A stretch of 64,000 nucleotides of DNA from NCBI RefSeq assembly GCF_002749615.1, contig NZ_CP024201.1, forward strand, positions 930,001 through 994,000, read 5' to 3'. This DNA comes from Caulobacter mirabilis (GTDB taxonomy: Bacteria > Pseudomonadota > Alphaproteobacteria > Caulobacterales > Caulobacteraceae). The notes beneath the pieces are model-generated. The model ran no database searches and was not told where the DNA came from. It worked only from the letters and a program-made list of their open reading frames with translations. The translations under genes were made by a program, and so were the position numbers. This document shows, piece by piece, positions 18,405 to 27,439 of the stretch (positions are counted from its first letter, which is position 1; the number at the start of each line of letters is the position of its first letter).

Positions 18405-19946
18405 CTAGATCGCCCGGCCGCGGCCTTCCCAATAGGGCTCGCGCAGGCGGCGCTTGAAGATCTTGCCGGAGTCCTCGCGGGGCAGGGCCGGGACGATCTC
18501 GACCAGCCGGGGGACCTTGTAGCGGCTCAGCCGCCCGGCCAGGGCGGCGCGGATGTCGACCGGGTCCAGAGTCGCGCCGTCGACCGGCTCGACATAGGCG
18601 CACAGGGCTTCGCCGAACTCCTCGTCCGGGATGCCGAACACGGCGCAGTCCTTCACGCCGGACACGTCCAGCAGCACGGCCTCGATCTCGGCCGGATAGA
18701 TGTTCACCCCGCCGGAGATGACCATGTCGCGCTTACGGTCGCACAGGAACAGATAGCCGTCCGCGTCCAGGTAGCCGACGTCGCCGACGGTGACATGGGC
18801 GCCGCGCCCGACTTCGCGACGCTTCTCGTCGGCCCCGATGTAGGTGAAGTCGGGCAGGTTGGCCGGGCGGATATAGACCTCGCCGACCTCGCCCGCAGGC
18901 AGCTCCGCGCCGTCGTCGCCGACGATGACGATGTCGACGCCGGGCAGGGGGCGGCCGACCGTGCCGGGCTTCGCCACAGCTTCTTCCGCGCCGTGGAAAG
19001 CAGCCAGGCCGGTCTCCGACGAGCCGTAGTATTCGAAGATCACCGGGCCCCACCAGTCGATCATCGCCCGCTTCACGGCCGGCGGGCAGGGCGCAGCGCC
19101 ATGGACGACGAACTGGAGGGAGGAGAGGTCGTACTTCGCCTTCACGGCCTCCGGCAGCTTGAGCAGCCGCACGAACATGGTCGGCACGATGTGCATGTGG
19201 GTGATGCCGTGGCGCTCGATCAGCTGCAGCATCTCCTCGGCGTCGAAGCGCGGCTGCAGCACGATGTCAGCCCCGACGTGCAGGGCGCTCAGGCCGTAGA
19301 TGTTGGGCGCGGCGTGGTACATCGGGCCGTTCATCAGCACGATGATCGGACCGGGCCGGTCCAGCCCGAACGGCGTCAGGCCGCTGAGCGTCGGCGGCGT
19401 CGCGCCCGGCGCCGGCGGTTGGCGGCGAACGCCCTTCGGCTTGCCGGTGGTGCCGGAGGTGTAGATCACCGCCGAACGGTTCACCGGCGACGGATCGGCG
19501 AGCGGGCCATGCTCATCGACGAAGCCGTCCCAGGCGCGGGCCGGGACAGCGTGGGGCGCGACGGCGGCGGCGTAGGCGGCGGCGATCTCGTCCGGCGTGT
19601 CGACGACCAGCACCGGAACGCCCGCGGGGATTCCGGCTTCCATCCCCGGCAGCAGGTCGGCGTGGGCGATCACCGCCCGGGCGCCGCTGTCGCGCAGGAT
19701 GTAGCCGGCCTCTTCGGCGGTCGAATGCCAGTTCAGCGGCACCGGATAGGCGCCGGCCAGGCTGGCGCCCAGCGCGGCCTCGAAGAAGGCGACGTCGTTG
19801 CGCAGGACCAGGGCCACCGTATCGCCCTCGCGCACGCCCAGGGCCCGCAGGCCTGCCGCCGCCTTGAGCGCCCGTTCGCGGATCTCGGCGTGGCCGACCC
19901 GGCGGTCGCCGGCATGAACGGCGGGCGTGGACTCGATGGCGGACAT
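18405..19946 (-). CDS. Acyl-CoA synthetase (AMP-binding)
   Basis: Activates a carboxylic acid to its CoA thioester through an acyl-adenylate. It has 513 residues from ATG 19946 (MSAIESTPAVHAG), chosen because AGGGAAGAG precedes it; the upstream part of the frame is low-complexity leader. Motifs: P-loop A3 YTSGTTGKPKGVRRQPP, A5 YYGSSETG, A7 YLDADGYLFLCDRKRDMVISGG and A10 REDSGKIFKRRLRE with the catalytic Lys. The ligase resembles bile-acid/cholate-CoA or aryl/medium-chain acid ligases more than FadD. It is divergent from an acyl-CoA dehydrogenase with a repeat-containing operator between them, so the pair probably acts in one catabolic pathway. The substrate is unknown. Confidence 0.9.
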   Translation of the reverse strand: MSAIESTPAVHAGDRRVGHAEIRERALKAAAGLRALGVREGDTVALVLRNDVAFFEAALGASLAGAYPVPLNWHSTAEEAGYILRDSGARAVIAHADLLPGMEAGIPAGVPVLVVDTPDEIAAAYAAAVAPHAVPARAWDGFVDEHGPLADPSPVNRSAVIYTSGTTGKPKGVRRQPPAPGATPPTLSGLTPFGLDRPGPIIVLMNGPMYHAAPNIYGLSALHVGADIVLQPRFDAEEMLQLIERHGITHMHIVPTMFVRLLKLPEAVKAKYDLSSLQFVVHGAAPCPPAVKRAMIDWWGPVIFEYYGSSETGLAAFHGAEEAVAKPGTVGRPLPGVDIVIVGDDGAELPAGEVGEVYIRPANLPDFTYIGADEKRREVGRGAHVTVGDVGYLDADGYLFLCDRKRDMVISGGVNIYPAEIEAVLLDVSGVKDCAVFGIPDEEFGEALCAYVEPVDGATLDPVDIRAALAGRLSRYKVPRLVEIVPALPREDSGKIFKRRLREPYWEGRGRAI

Positions 19947-19981
19947 GGCGCTCTTCCCTGTGGTCTCGTCGGCGAAAAATG

Positions 19982-20007
19982 TACGACGTAAATCTACGAT
20001 GTAAACC
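19982..20007. promoter_or_regulatory. Candidate operator between acyl-CoA ligase and acyl-CoA dehydrogenase
   Basis: Two adjacent 13-bp units, TACGACGTAAATC and TACGATGTAAACC, match at 10 of 13 positions, and the first contains TACGACGTA, a near palindrome. It lies 36 bp upstream of the ligase ATG and 90 bp upstream of the dehydrogenase. A TetR-family fatty-acid regulator is a plausible binder; none is encoded next to it. Confidence 0.45.
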
Positions 20008-20097
20008 GGTATCGGCCGCTCGACTGCCCCTGCGGAACGCCTGAGAACATCCGATCCGGAAAAGGCGCCCGCGTTCAGAGGCGCCGGGAGGACCCGC

Positions 20098-21267
20098 ATG
20101 ACCAGCCCGCTCGCCGCCTTGAACGAGAGCCGCAAGAGCCCGTTCTACGAGGAGCATCACCACGCCTGGCGCGACACGCTGCGCCGGTTCGTGGAGGCGG
20201 AGATCATGCCCCATGTGAACGACTGGGACGAAGCCGGCGAGTTCCCGCGCGAGCTCTACAGGAAGGCCTCGGACGTCGGGCTGCTGCGGCTGGGCTGGCC
20301 GGAGGAATACGGCGGCGTGCCGTCGGACCCCTTCATGTCGATCGTCACCAGCCAGGAGATGGCGCGCCACGGCGCCGGCGGGGTCAACGCCAGCCTGATG
20401 GTCCACGGCATCGGCCTGCCGCCGATCCGCCGGCTGGGGAGCCAGGCGATGAAGGATCGGATCATCCCGGAGGTGCTGTCCGGCGAGAAGATCATCGCCC
20501 TGGGCATCACCGAACCTTCGGGCGGGTCCGACGTGGCCAACCTGAAGACCACCGCCCGCCGCGACGGCGACCACTATGTCGTCAACGGCTCCAAGATGTT
20601 CATCACCGGCGGCATGCGGGCCGACTACTACACCGTCGCCGTCCGCACGGGCGGGGAGGGCGCGGGCGGCGTCTCCCTGCTGCTGATCGAGCGTGACCGG
20701 GAAGGCTTTTCCCGCACGCCGCTGAAGAAGCAGGGCTGGTGGGCGTCGGACACGGCGGCGCTCTATTTCGACGACGTCCGGGTGCCGGTCGAGAACCTGA
20801 TCGGCCAGGAGAACCGGGGCTTCGCCGGGATCATGGAGAACTTCAACGGCGAGCGGATCGGGATGAGCGCCGGGGCGATCGGGTTTTCGAAGGTCTGTCT
20901 GGAAGACGCCATCAGCTGGGCGCAGGAGCGGGTGACCTTCGGCAAGCGGCTCGCCGACCACCAGGTGATCCGCCACAAGCTGGCCGACATGTACAAGCGC
21001 ATCAACGCGACCCAGTCCTGGCTGGAGCTGCTGGCCTGGCGCATCCAGCAGGGCGAGAGCCCGATCGCCGAGATCGCCCTGCTCAAGGTCCAGGCCACCG
21101 AGACCATGGAGTACTGCGCCCGCGAGGCGATGCAGGTGATGGGCGGCAATGGCTACATGCGCGGCAGCCGCGTGGAGCGGATCTATCGCGAGGTCCGCGT
21201 CAACGCGATCGGCGGCGGGTCCGAGGAGATCATGCGCGATCTGGCGGCGCGGCAGATGGGGATCTGA
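20098..21267 (+). CDS. Acyl-CoA dehydrogenase
   Basis: FAD enzyme for the first oxidation step of an acyl-CoA, passing electrons to ETF. The 389-residue protein has the three-domain ACAD fold. Signature 1 is IALGITEPSGGSDVANLKT; the FAD and substrate region is GSKMFITGGMRADYY; signature 2 is MQVMGGNGYMRGSRVERIYREV. The usual YEGT position near the end reads AIGGGSEEIM, so the catalytic Glu is probably the one in NFNGERIGMS (the IVD/LCAD position). ATG 20098 follows a GGGAGG site. It is divergent from an acyl-CoA ligase, probably its functional partner. Confidence 0.93.
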   Translation: MTSPLAALNESRKSPFYEEHHHAWRDTLRRFVEAEIMPHVNDWDEAGEFPRELYRKASDVGLLRLGWPEEYGGVPSDPFMSIVTSQEMARHGAGGVNASLMVHGIGLPPIRRLGSQAMKDRIIPEVLSGEKIIALGITEPSGGSDVANLKTTARRDGDHYVVNGSKMFITGGMRADYYTVAVRTGGEGAGGVSLLLIERDREGFSRTPLKKQGWWASDTAALYFDDVRVPVENLIGQENRGFAGIMENFNGERIGMSAGAIGFSKVCLEDAISWAQERVTFGKRLADHQVIRHKLADMYKRINATQSWLELLAWRIQQGESPIAEIALLKVQATETMEYCAREAMQVMGGNGYMRGSRVERIYREVRVNAIGGGSEEIMRDLAARQMGI

Positions 21268-21269
21268 TT

Positions 21270-21403
21270 TCCTCCCCCTTTGGGAGAGGGGGACCGTCCG
21301 ACAGGTCGGTGGAGCGGGCCTAATGTGGTGGACAGCAGCCGGCGCCTTTGGCCCCCTCCACCATGCTGCGCATGGTCCCCCTCCCCCGGTGGGGGAGGAT
21401 CAG
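21270..21403. repeat. Intergenic palindromic repeat R2, copy A
   Basis: About 134 bp with modules CCTCCCCCTTTGGGAGAGGG, CCCCCTCCACCATGCTGCG and TGGTCCCCCTCCCCC. Other copies are at 34140 and 39478. It lies between the convergent acyl-CoA dehydrogenase and opgD and slightly overlaps the opgD stop. Confidence 0.85.
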
Positions 21404-22869
21404 GACCACGGATAAACCCACGTCTCCGACACCGGTCGGCCGTCGCGCATCAGGGCGCAGCGGATGTCGCCCTGGCCGGGCTTGAAGTTGAAGGCCAGGC
21501 GGACGCCGCCGGTCACCGCGTTGGGCTGGACCACGACATGGCGGACCTCGCCGCCGGGAATGTCGATCGCCCCGATGAGCCCCTCCGGATCGCCGACGAC
21601 GGGGCCGTAGTCGATGACCAGCCGCTTCCACTCCGCCGAGTCGCCCGCGCCCGAGCGCCAGGCCATCACCCGGGCGACGGCGGGGTCGGTGACGTCGCGA
21701 CCCCAGTTCAGGCGGTAGGCGACCGTCACCGGCTGCTGCGCCTTCAGCGGCGCGGCGGCGCGCCATTCGGCGACGGTGTTGTCGTCGGCTTCGCTCTTGG
21801 CGTGGAGCTCGACCAACCGCGCCTGCCCGGCGGGCCAGGCGACCATCGGCTCGACCCAGAGGCTGGGCCGCAGGTCGTAGCGGGCCTCGAGGTCCTCGTA
21901 GTCGCGGAAGGCGGTCTTGCGCTGGATCAGGCCGAACGACCCGGAGCCGCCCAGCAGCGTCGGCCGCGTCGCCGGCGGATTGGCCAGCGGCCGCCAGGTG
22001 CGGGTCCCGTCCGCCTGGGTCACGGCGATGCCGTCGGAATCGTGCACCGCCGGGCGGAAGTCGTCGTACTTGGCGCCGGTCTCCTGGTCGAACAGGAACA
22101 TGCTGGTCAACGGGGCGAAGCCCACGCGCGGCGTGTCGTGGCGCGGGAACAGCACCGCCCAGACGTCCATGGTGGTGACATCGCCCGGGGTGACCACGAA
22201 GCGATAGGCGCCGGTGAGGCTCGGGCTGTCGAGCAGGCCGTGCAGGATGACGCTGGCCGCGCCCGGTTCGGGCCGCTCCAGCCACCAGGCGCGGAAGTCG
22301 GGGAACTCCTCGGGCCAGTCGCCGGCCCCGATCGCCAGACCTCGGGCCGACAGGCCGTAGACCCCGCCGCGCGCCACGCCGCGGAAGTAGCTGGCCCCGA
22401 TGAAGGCGGCGACCTCGTCCAGCTTGTCGGGCTGGTTGATCGGGTTCAGCAGGCGGAAGCCGGCGAAGCCCAGCTCCGGATGGCCCTCCAGGCCCGCGGG
22501 CGTCCCCTGGCCGAAGGCGAACATCTCGGGCGTGTAGCCGATCGGCGTCGCGCGGCCGCCGGCGACCTCGAAGATCTCGACCCGGGTCTTGGCCAGGCCG
22601 CCCCGATGGAAGAAATGCGCCTGGAACGGCAGGCCCAGGTCACGCCAGAGGGCCCGGCTCTCGACGAAGCGGATCTGGCGATAGCCGTCGTAGTCCAGCG
22701 CCGCCAGCGACGGCGGCAGGGTCTTGTCCGGCCCGACATAGGGCTTGCGCGCCAGCTCGCGCGCCAACTTCGGCACGGTGTCGCCGTTGAAACGGGCCGG
22801 GCCGGGCGCGGCGCCGCCGGCCATCATGGCCGCCACGACGCCCGCGCCCAGGAGTTCACGCCGGGTCAT
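21400..22869 (-). CDS. Glucan biosynthesis protein, OpgD/MdoD type
   Basis: Periplasmic protein acting on osmoregulated periplasmic glucans. The start TRRELLGAGVVAAMMAGGAA is a Tat signal (RR), which distinguishes OpgD from the Sec-exported OpgG. The OpgG/D beta-sandwich follows: TVPKLARELARKPY, ALWRDLGLPFQAHFFHRGG, LGGSGSFGLIQRKTAFRDYEDLEARYDLRPSLWVEP (quoted in parts: GSFGLIQRK, FRDYEDLEARYDLRPS), and a C-terminal Ig-like domain. It has 489 residues, normal for the family. I take ATG 22869 over GTG 22875. It follows rnhB by a few bases. opgH and opgG are not in the window. Confidence 0.9.
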   Translation of the reverse strand: MTRRELLGAGVVAAMMAGGAAPGPARFNGDTVPKLARELARKPYVGPDKTLPPSLAALDYDGYRQIRFVESRALWRDLGLPFQAHFFHRGGLAKTRVEIFEVAGGRATPIGYTPEMFAFGQGTPAGLEGHPELGFAGFRLLNPINQPDKLDEVAAFIGASYFRGVARGGVYGLSARGLAIGAGDWPEEFPDFRAWWLERPEPGAASVILHGLLDSPSLTGAYRFVVTPGDVTTMDVWAVLFPRHDTPRVGFAPLTSMFLFDQETGAKYDDFRPAVHDSDGIAVTQADGTRTWRPLANPPATRPTLLGGSGSFGLIQRKTAFRDYEDLEARYDLRPSLWVEPMVAWPAGQARLVELHAKSEADDNTVAEWRAAAPLKAQQPVTVAYRLNWGRDVTDPAVARVMAWRSGAGDSAEWKRLVIDYGPVVGDPEGLIGAIDIPGGEVRHVVVQPNAVTGGVRLAFNFKPGQGDIRCALMRDGRPVSETWVYPWS

Positions 22870-22875
22870 CTGCAC

Positions 22876-23490
22876 TCAAGCCTCGTCAAACAGGTCCCGG
22901 ATCGGGCTCCACCCTCTGCGGTGAATGGGCGAGGGGCCCAGTCGTTGCAACGCCTCGACATGGATCGGGGCGTGATAGCCCTTGTGGGCCGCGAAGCCAT
23001 AGCCGGGGTAGAGGGCGTCCATCTCGACCATCAGCCGGTCGCGGGCGGTCTTGGCAAGGATCGAGGCGGCGGCGATCGAGGCGCTGATCGAGTCGCCCTT
23101 GACCACCGTCTTGATCTCGCAGGGGAGGCGGAACCTGTAGTTGCCGTCGACCAGGGCGAAGGCGGCCGGCGTCGCCAGGCCCTCGACCGCGCGGCGCATG
23201 GCCAGGCCGGTGGCCTGCAGGATGTTCAGTTCGGCGATCTCGTCGACGCTGGCGAAGGCCACGCACCAGGCGGTCGCCCTGAGCTTGATCTCGCCCTCCA
23301 GCGCCTCGCGCTTCAAGGCGGTCAGCTTCTTGGAGTCGTTCAGGCCCGCGGGCGCCGTGTCCGGATCGAGGATCACCGCCGCGGCGCAGACCGGCCCCGC
23401 CCAGGGGCCGCGGCCGGCCTCGTCGACCCCGCAGACAGGGCCGGGACAGGCGGCTTCGAGCAGGAAATCGGGACCGGCGGCGGGGGGCAT
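22876..23490 (-). CDS. rnhB: Ribonuclease HII
   Basis: Cuts the RNA strand of RNA-DNA hybrids and starts ribonucleotide excision. It has 204 residues. The N-terminal [14 protein letters not shown] (22-34) supplies catalytic Asp23 and Glu24; the third Asp is in [10 protein letters not shown] and the fourth in [23 protein letters not shown] with RRGWSPI is the usual C-terminus. The start at 23490 shares one base with the tag stop (TGATG), so translation is coupled. The frame remains open upstream but that part is antisense to nothing conserved and overlaps tag, so I reject it. Confidence 0.95.
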   Translation of the reverse strand: MPPAAGPDFLLEAACPGPVCGVDEAGRGPWAGPVCAAAVILDPDTAPAGLNDSKKLTALKREALEGEIKLRATAWCVAFASVDEIAELNILQATGLAMRRAVEGLATPAAFALVDGNYRFRLPCEIKTVVKGDSISASIAAASILAKTARDRLMVEMDALYPGYGFAAHKGYHAPIHVEALQRLGPSPIHRRGWSPIRDLFDEA

Positions 23491-24080
23491 CACCGCCCTA
23501 TACGCTGGACCGGTCCGTGTCGGAAGCAGCCGGCCAGATGGTCGTTCACCATCCCGGTGGCCTGCATGAAGGCGTAGACGATCACCGGGCCGACGAACTT
23601 GAAGCCCTTCTTCTTGAGCGCCTTGGACATGGCCTCCGCCTCGGGGCTCTTCACCGGCACCTGCGAGGTCGCGTCCCAGTGGTTCACGATCGGCTTGTCG
23701 CCGACGAAGGCCCACAGGAACTCGCTGAAGTCCTCGCCCCGGTCGCGCATCTCCAGAAAGATCTTCGCGCCGGAGATGGCGGCGTCGATCTTGGCGTTGG
23801 AGCGCACGATGCCGGCGTCGGCCATCAGCCGGGCGCGGTCTTCGGGCCCATAGAGCGCCACCTTCTCGGGATCGAAGCCGTCGAAGGCCGCGCGGAAGGC
23901 GTCGCGCTTGCGCAGGATGGTGATCCAGGCCAGCCCGGCCTGGAAACCGTCCAGCACCAGCTTCTCCCAGAGGGCGCGGCTGTCGTACTCGGGCACGCCC
24001 CACTCGTCGTCGTGGTAGGCGATGTACTGCGCGTCGGTCGCGCCGGGCCAGGTGCAGCGGAGCAGGGAGGTGTCGGTCAT
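23490..24080 (-). CDS. tag: DNA-3-methyladenine glycosylase I
   Basis: Removes 3-methyladenine from alkylated DNA. It has 196 residues. The zinc-binding and recognition positions are in [24 protein letters not shown] (zinc Cys near residue 8), followed by [20 protein letters not shown] with the base-pocket Glu/Trp, and the C-terminal [12 protein letters not shown] with the zinc His and Cys. Start ATG 24080 gives [11 protein letters not shown], the normal N-terminus. It forms a coupled unit with rnhB and probably opgD. Confidence 0.95.
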   Translation of the reverse strand: MTDTSLLRCTWPGATDAQYIAYHDDEWGVPEYDSRALWEKLVLDGFQAGLAWITILRKRDAFRAAFDGFDPEKVALYGPEDRARLMADAGIVRSNAKIDAAISGAKIFLEMRDRGEDFSEFLWAFVGDKPIVNHWDATSQVPVKSPEAEAMSKALKKKGFKFVGPVIVYAFMQATGMVNDHLAGCFRHGPVQRIGR

Positions 24081-24189
24081 GCGCCGGACGTTAGCGGCGG
24101 CCGCGCAAGGCGGCCAGAACTTTTCGTGAACTTCAGGGCGTGCGGCGGACGGCGTTTGTGATCGCCGATCGATGGGAGCTAATGCCGCC

Positions 24190-24558
24190 ATGTCCGGGAA
24201 TCAGTCGCCCAGCCTCTATCTGAAGCTCCGCCGCAGCGTTGACCGCGACCTGTCCCGTCAGGGGCGGCCGATGTCGCCCTACTGGGGCCTTGCGCCGTTG
24301 GGCCTCCTGGCTTTCGGACATCCCTTTCTCGGCGCGATGGAGATCCCGGCCTGGTGCCTGGCCGGCGCCGTCGCCGTGGCCTGGGCCGGCTTCATCGCCT
24401 GGCGCGGACTACGCCTGGCCAAGGCGCATGCGCTCAAACGGGATCGCGACTTCGACCGGCGCGGCAAGTTCGGCCTGGCGCCCGTCTACTGGGGCAGCGA
24501 AAGCGCCGCCCGCGCCGGAAGCCGCCGCCGGGGCGAGAAGCGGCGGGGGCAGGCCTGA
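24190..24558 (+). CDS. Small membrane protein, unknown function
   Basis: A 122-residue protein whose family I do not recognise. A short basic N-terminus (LYLKLRRSVDRDLSRQGR) is followed by two membrane segments, YWGLAPLGLLAFGHPFLG and WCLAGAVAVAWAGFIAW, and a strongly basic C-terminal tail (RAGSRRRGEKRRGQ) that should stay in the cytoplasm. I prefer ATG 24190 because GGGAG lies 11 bases ahead; an in-frame ATG at 24172 is possible. It is divergent from tag and ahead of the ParA-like gene. Confidence 0.6.
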   Translation: MSGNQSPSLYLKLRRSVDRDLSRQGRPMSPYWGLAPLGLLAFGHPFLGAMEIPAWCLAGAVAVAWAGFIAWRGLRLAKAHALKRDRDFDRRGKFGLAPVYWGSESAARAGSRRRGEKRRGQA

Positions 24559-24688
24559 TCCTCTGCGAACGTCGGTCGCATTTCCGATTTCCTGTCGTCT
24601 CGCCTAAGACGCTGAAATGACGCGGCGCCCCGAACGCGTCACGATTGCGGACGAGAACCGTCCGGGTCCGGAAAGGCGTGAGGCGAGC

Positions 24689-25342
24689 TTGAAGACGTTG
24701 GCGGTGATCGCCCTCAAGGGGGGCTCGGGTAAGACCACGGTGGCGACCCACCTGGCGCTGGCCGCCCATCGCCGCGGCGTCGATACGCTGCTGGTCGACA
24801 CCGATCCCCAGTTCTCGGCCCGCGACATCCTCGGCGCTCGCGAAGCGCCGGGGCCGGCCTATGTCGAGTCCTCGGGCCGCAACGTCCTGACCGCGCAGTT
24901 CGCCGCCCTGGCGGAGCGCAAGGATCTGCTGATCGTCGACACCGCCGCCGGCGCCGTCGAGGCCGTCAGCGAGGCGGTGGTGATCGCCGACTTCGTGCTG
25001 ATGGTCGCCCGGCCGACCCTCATCGACCTGTCGGGCCTGGCCCGATCGCTGATGTTGGTCCGCCGGCTGGGCAAGCCCTGCGCCGTCGTGGTGAACCAGG
25101 CTCCGGTCGCCCGCGAGAACGTCGAGGCGCCGCTGGTGAAGCGGGCGATGAAGGGTCTCGACTACATGAAGGTCGAGGTCGCCCCGGCCATCCTGCGCTC
25201 GCGGGCCATCTACCAGGTCGCGCTGGAGCGTGGCCGCTCGGTCGAAGAGAGCTCCGACCGCCACGCCGCCCGCGAGATCGCCGGGCTGTGGGACTATGTC
25301 GCCGAGCGGATCGGCTTGAAGGCTGGCGACGCGGAGGCCTAG
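24689..25342 (+). CDS. Orphan ParA/MinD-family ATPase
   Basis: Walker-type ATPase related to ParA/Soj. It has 217 residues from TTG 24689 (KTLAVIALKGGSGKTT), with GAGG just upstream. An ATG at 24617 would add 24 residues that look non-conserved. The deviant Walker A KGGSGKTTVATHLA is at 10-23, followed by DTLLVDTDPQFSARDIL and LLIVDTAAG (Walker B). There is no ParB gene beside it, so it is not a chromosome partition pair; orphan ParAs of this size place various cargos or act as regulators. The next gene is ygfZ, convergent and only 4 bp overlapping. Function beyond ATPase is unknown. Confidence 0.85.
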   Translation: MKTLAVIALKGGSGKTTVATHLALAAHRRGVDTLLVDTDPQFSARDILGAREAPGPAYVESSGRNVLTAQFAALAERKDLLIVDTAAGAVEAVSEAVVIADFVLMVARPTLIDLSGLARSLMLVRRLGKPCAVVVNQAPVARENVEAPLVKRAMKGLDYMKVEVAPAILRSRAIYQVALERGRSVEESSDRHAAREIAGLWDYVAERIGLKAGDAEA

Positions 25343-26148
25343 CCTTCGAACCACGCCGGCCGCTCGATCCGCACCGGGCGGCCGTCCACGGTCAGGTCCG
25401 CGCCTTCGATGCGGTCCAGCCGCACCGTCGCCATCGCCCGGCCGTCATGGCCCGACAGCACCTCGCCGCCCCGCAGGTCGTCGGCGGTCAGGACTTCCGC
25501 GCCCTGGGCCGGGGCCGGGCCGTCGAAGGCCAACGGCAGCATGCGGTTGCGGATCTGACCGCGGCGCTTCATCCGGCTGGTCGTCTCCTGGCCGATGAAG
25601 CAGCCCTTCTGGAAGTCGATGCCGTGCAGCAGGTCGAAGTTGGCCTCGATCGGATAGGTCTTCTCCTCGCCCCAGTCGGCCGGCCCGGGGACGCCGAGCG
25701 ACAGGCGATGGGCGTCGTAGGCGGCCTCATCCAGGACGGTCGCGCCGGCTGGCGCCGCCGCGCCATAGCCGCGCAAGCCGAGCGCGGACAGCCGGGGGTC
25801 AGCGATGAAGCCGTCAGCCGCGTCCGTGTTCCAGAGCGCCGAGACCGTCCGCTCGTCCGCCGCGATCTCGACCTTGGCCCGCAGGCGGTACATCGACAGC
25901 CGCACAATCAGCGCTTCGCGTTTCTCCGCCGCGACGTCCAGCAAGGCTCCGTTCTGCTCCTCCAGCACGAACAGGTCGTAGAGCAGTCGACCCTGGGCGT
26001 TCAGGAGCGCGCCGAACCGAAGGTCTCCGACGGTCATCGTATCGACATCCTGGGTCAGCAGACCTTGCAGGAACGATCGCCAGTCGGGACCCGTTACCGA
26101 GATCAGGGCGCGACTTTCGAGGAGGGCGTATGCAGGTGAAGCGGTCAT
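25339..26148 (-). CDS. ygfZ: YgfZ-type folate-binding protein
   Basis: Tetrahydrofolate-dependent factor for iron-sulfur enzymes such as MiaB. It has 269 residues. The fold is related to the glycine cleavage T-protein: LISVTGPDWRSFLQGLLTQDV at the start, FGALLNAQGRLLYDLFVLEE, and the diagnostic KGCFIGQETTSRMK with the conserved Cys. Start ATG 26148 (MTASPAYALLESRALI); the upstream extension is rejected because it overlaps the divergent gene. The C-terminus overlaps the convergent parA-like gene by 4 bases. Confidence 0.93.
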   Translation of the reverse strand: MTASPAYALLESRALISVTGPDWRSFLQGLLTQDVDTMTVGDLRFGALLNAQGRLLYDLFVLEEQNGALLDVAAEKREALIVRLSMYRLRAKVEIAADERTVSALWNTDAADGFIADPRLSALGLRGYGAAAPAGATVLDEAAYDAHRLSLGVPGPADWGEEKTYPIEANFDLLHGIDFQKGCFIGQETTSRMKRRGQIRNRMLPLAFDGPAPAQGAEVLTADDLRGGEVLSGHDGRAMATVRLDRIEGADLTVDGRPVRIERPAWFEG

Positions 26149-26209
26149 GGACCCTAGGTGGCGCTTCCGGCGGTGGAGCGCCAGCCCATAGAGCCCTATA
26201 CCTAGGCGG

Positions 26210-27250
26210 ATGATCGCCCGGTCCTTCCCGATTCTGATCGTCGGCCCCACGCGCATCGGCGACGCCGTGCTCGCGTCGGGGCTCGTCAAGAAGCTCGCCG
26301 ACGAGGCGCCCGGCGCCCGGTTCACCATCGCCGTCGGCCCCGCCGCTGCGTCCCTGTTCCGCGAGGTTCCGGGTCTCGACGAACTGATCGTCATGGAGAA
26401 ACTCAAGGGTTCGGGCCATTGGTTCGCGCTCTGGAACAAGGTCCGCCATACCCGCTGGGGGCTGGTGATCGACATGCGCGGCTCGGCCCTGAGCAGTTTC
26501 CTCAAGCGCGACCGACGGGCCGTCTACAAGCGCCCGAGCGAGCCGACCCACAAGGTGATCGAGGCCGCGCGCCTGCTCACCCTCGAGGATGATCCGCCGC
26601 CGCCCTACCTGTTCACCAGTCCCGAGATCGAGGCTCACGCCGACGAACTGGTCGGCGAGGGCGGTCCGATCCTGGCCATCGGTCCGGCGGCCAACTGGAT
26701 GGGAAAGACCTGGCCGATCGAGCGCTTCGGCCGGCTGGCGATCGAACTGCTGGACGACGAAGGTCCGATGGCCGGCGGCCGCCTGATGATCCTGGGCGGG
26801 CCCGAGGACGTCCGCCATGTCGAGCCGCTGGCCCGGACCATGCCCAAGGACCGGCTGATCGACCTGACCGGCCAGATCGACCTGCTGACCGCCTACGCCT
26901 GCCTCAAGCGGGCGCGGCTGTTCGTCGGCAACGATTCGGGCCTGATGCACCTGGCCGCCGCGGCCGGGGCGCCGACGGTGGGTCTGTTCGGTCCCTCGGA
27001 CGATCGTCTCTACGCGCCTTGGGGGCCGCATACCCGGGTGGTCCGCGGACCGCGCGAATTCGAGCAGTTCAAGCAGGTCGACCCGGACTTCACCCAGGCC
27101 ATCAACCACATGATGGACCTCCCCGTGGACGCCGTCGTCCGCGCCGCCCGCGAGCTGCTGGCGGAGACGGAGGAGGACGACGAAGGCGTCGAGGCGGAGA
27201 TCGAGGAAGCGCCGCCGGCGGACGAGCCGGAGGCCGACGCGGAAGACTAG
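26210..27250 (+). CDS. GT9 family ADP-heptose:LPS heptosyltransferase-like
   Basis: Adds heptose or a similar sugar to the lipopolysaccharide core at the inner membrane. The 346-residue GT-B protein starts FPILIVGPTRIGDAVLASGL (family N-terminus with the catalytic Asp of RIGDAVL), has the donor-site GPAANWMGKTWPIERF with the key Lys, and FVGNDSGLMHLAAAAGAPTV (GNDSG...H). The C-terminal 25 residues are almost all Glu, Asp, Ala and Pro. It belongs to the WaaF/RfaF-like set; the exact sugar is unknown. It is followed by an R1 repeat. Confidence 0.9.
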   Translation: MIARSFPILIVGPTRIGDAVLASGLVKKLADEAPGARFTIAVGPAAASLFREVPGLDELIVMEKLKGSGHWFALWNKVRHTRWGLVIDMRGSALSSFLKRDRRAVYKRPSEPTHKVIEAARLLTLEDDPPPPYLFTSPEIEAHADELVGEGGPILAIGPAANWMGKTWPIERFGRLAIELLDDEGPMAGGRLMILGGPEDVRHVEPLARTMPKDRLIDLTGQIDLLTAYACLKRARLFVGNDSGLMHLAAAAGAPTVGLFGPSDDRLYAPWGPHTRVVRGPREFEQFKQVDPDFTQAINHMMDLPVDAVVRAARELLAETEEDDEGVEAEIEEAPPADEPEADAED

Positions 27251-27252
27251 GC

Positions 27253-27360
27253 CTTGCGTGGTTCGAGACGCGGACCTGCAGGTCCGCTCCTCACCATGAC
27301 GCATTCTGAGTTCGTCGTGGCGAGGAGCGAGCGTGAAGCGAGCGTCTCGAACCACGCAAC
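27253..27360. repeat. Intergenic palindromic repeat R1, copy B (rearranged)
   Basis: Carries two outward copies of the R1 end: TTGCGTGGTTCGAGACGCGG at the left and CGTCTCGAACCACGCAA at the right, with the inner GAGGAGCGAGCG module. Unlike copies A, C and D it lacks the CCCCGGATCAAGTCCGGGG hairpin, so it looks like a half element paired with its own inverted end. Confidence 0.8.
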
Positions 27361-27370
27361 GCGACTCCGC

Positions 27371-27426
27371 GACTATGGGGGTGCAGGCTGAAGCGTGCGG
27401 GTCTACAAGCCGACGAACCCATAGTC
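27371..27426 (+). promoter_or_regulatory. Leader inverted repeat upstream of dihydroorotase
   Basis: Perfect 9-bp arms GACTATGGG (27371) and CCCATAGTC (27418) enclose 38 bases and end 13 bp before the pyrC-like ATG. It could fold in the mRNA leader or bind a protein. No known family is recognised. Confidence 0.35.
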
Positions 27427-27439
27427 CCGAGGCTCCCCC

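Noticed and set aside
16920-19991. Long plus-strand open frame across the secreted heme-motif protein and the acyl-CoA ligase
   Set aside because: It crosses two minus-strand genes with conserved motifs and has no ribosome site or recognisable domain.
21270-21403. Repeat R2 as an ordinary terminator
   Set aside because: The element is over 100 bp with two nested dyads and no T-run at the right place, and it recurs; it may still stop transcription but is better described as a repeat.
24689-25342. Chromosome partition ParA
   Set aside because: No ParB gene or parS-like repeats accompany it, and the size and context fit an orphan ParA.
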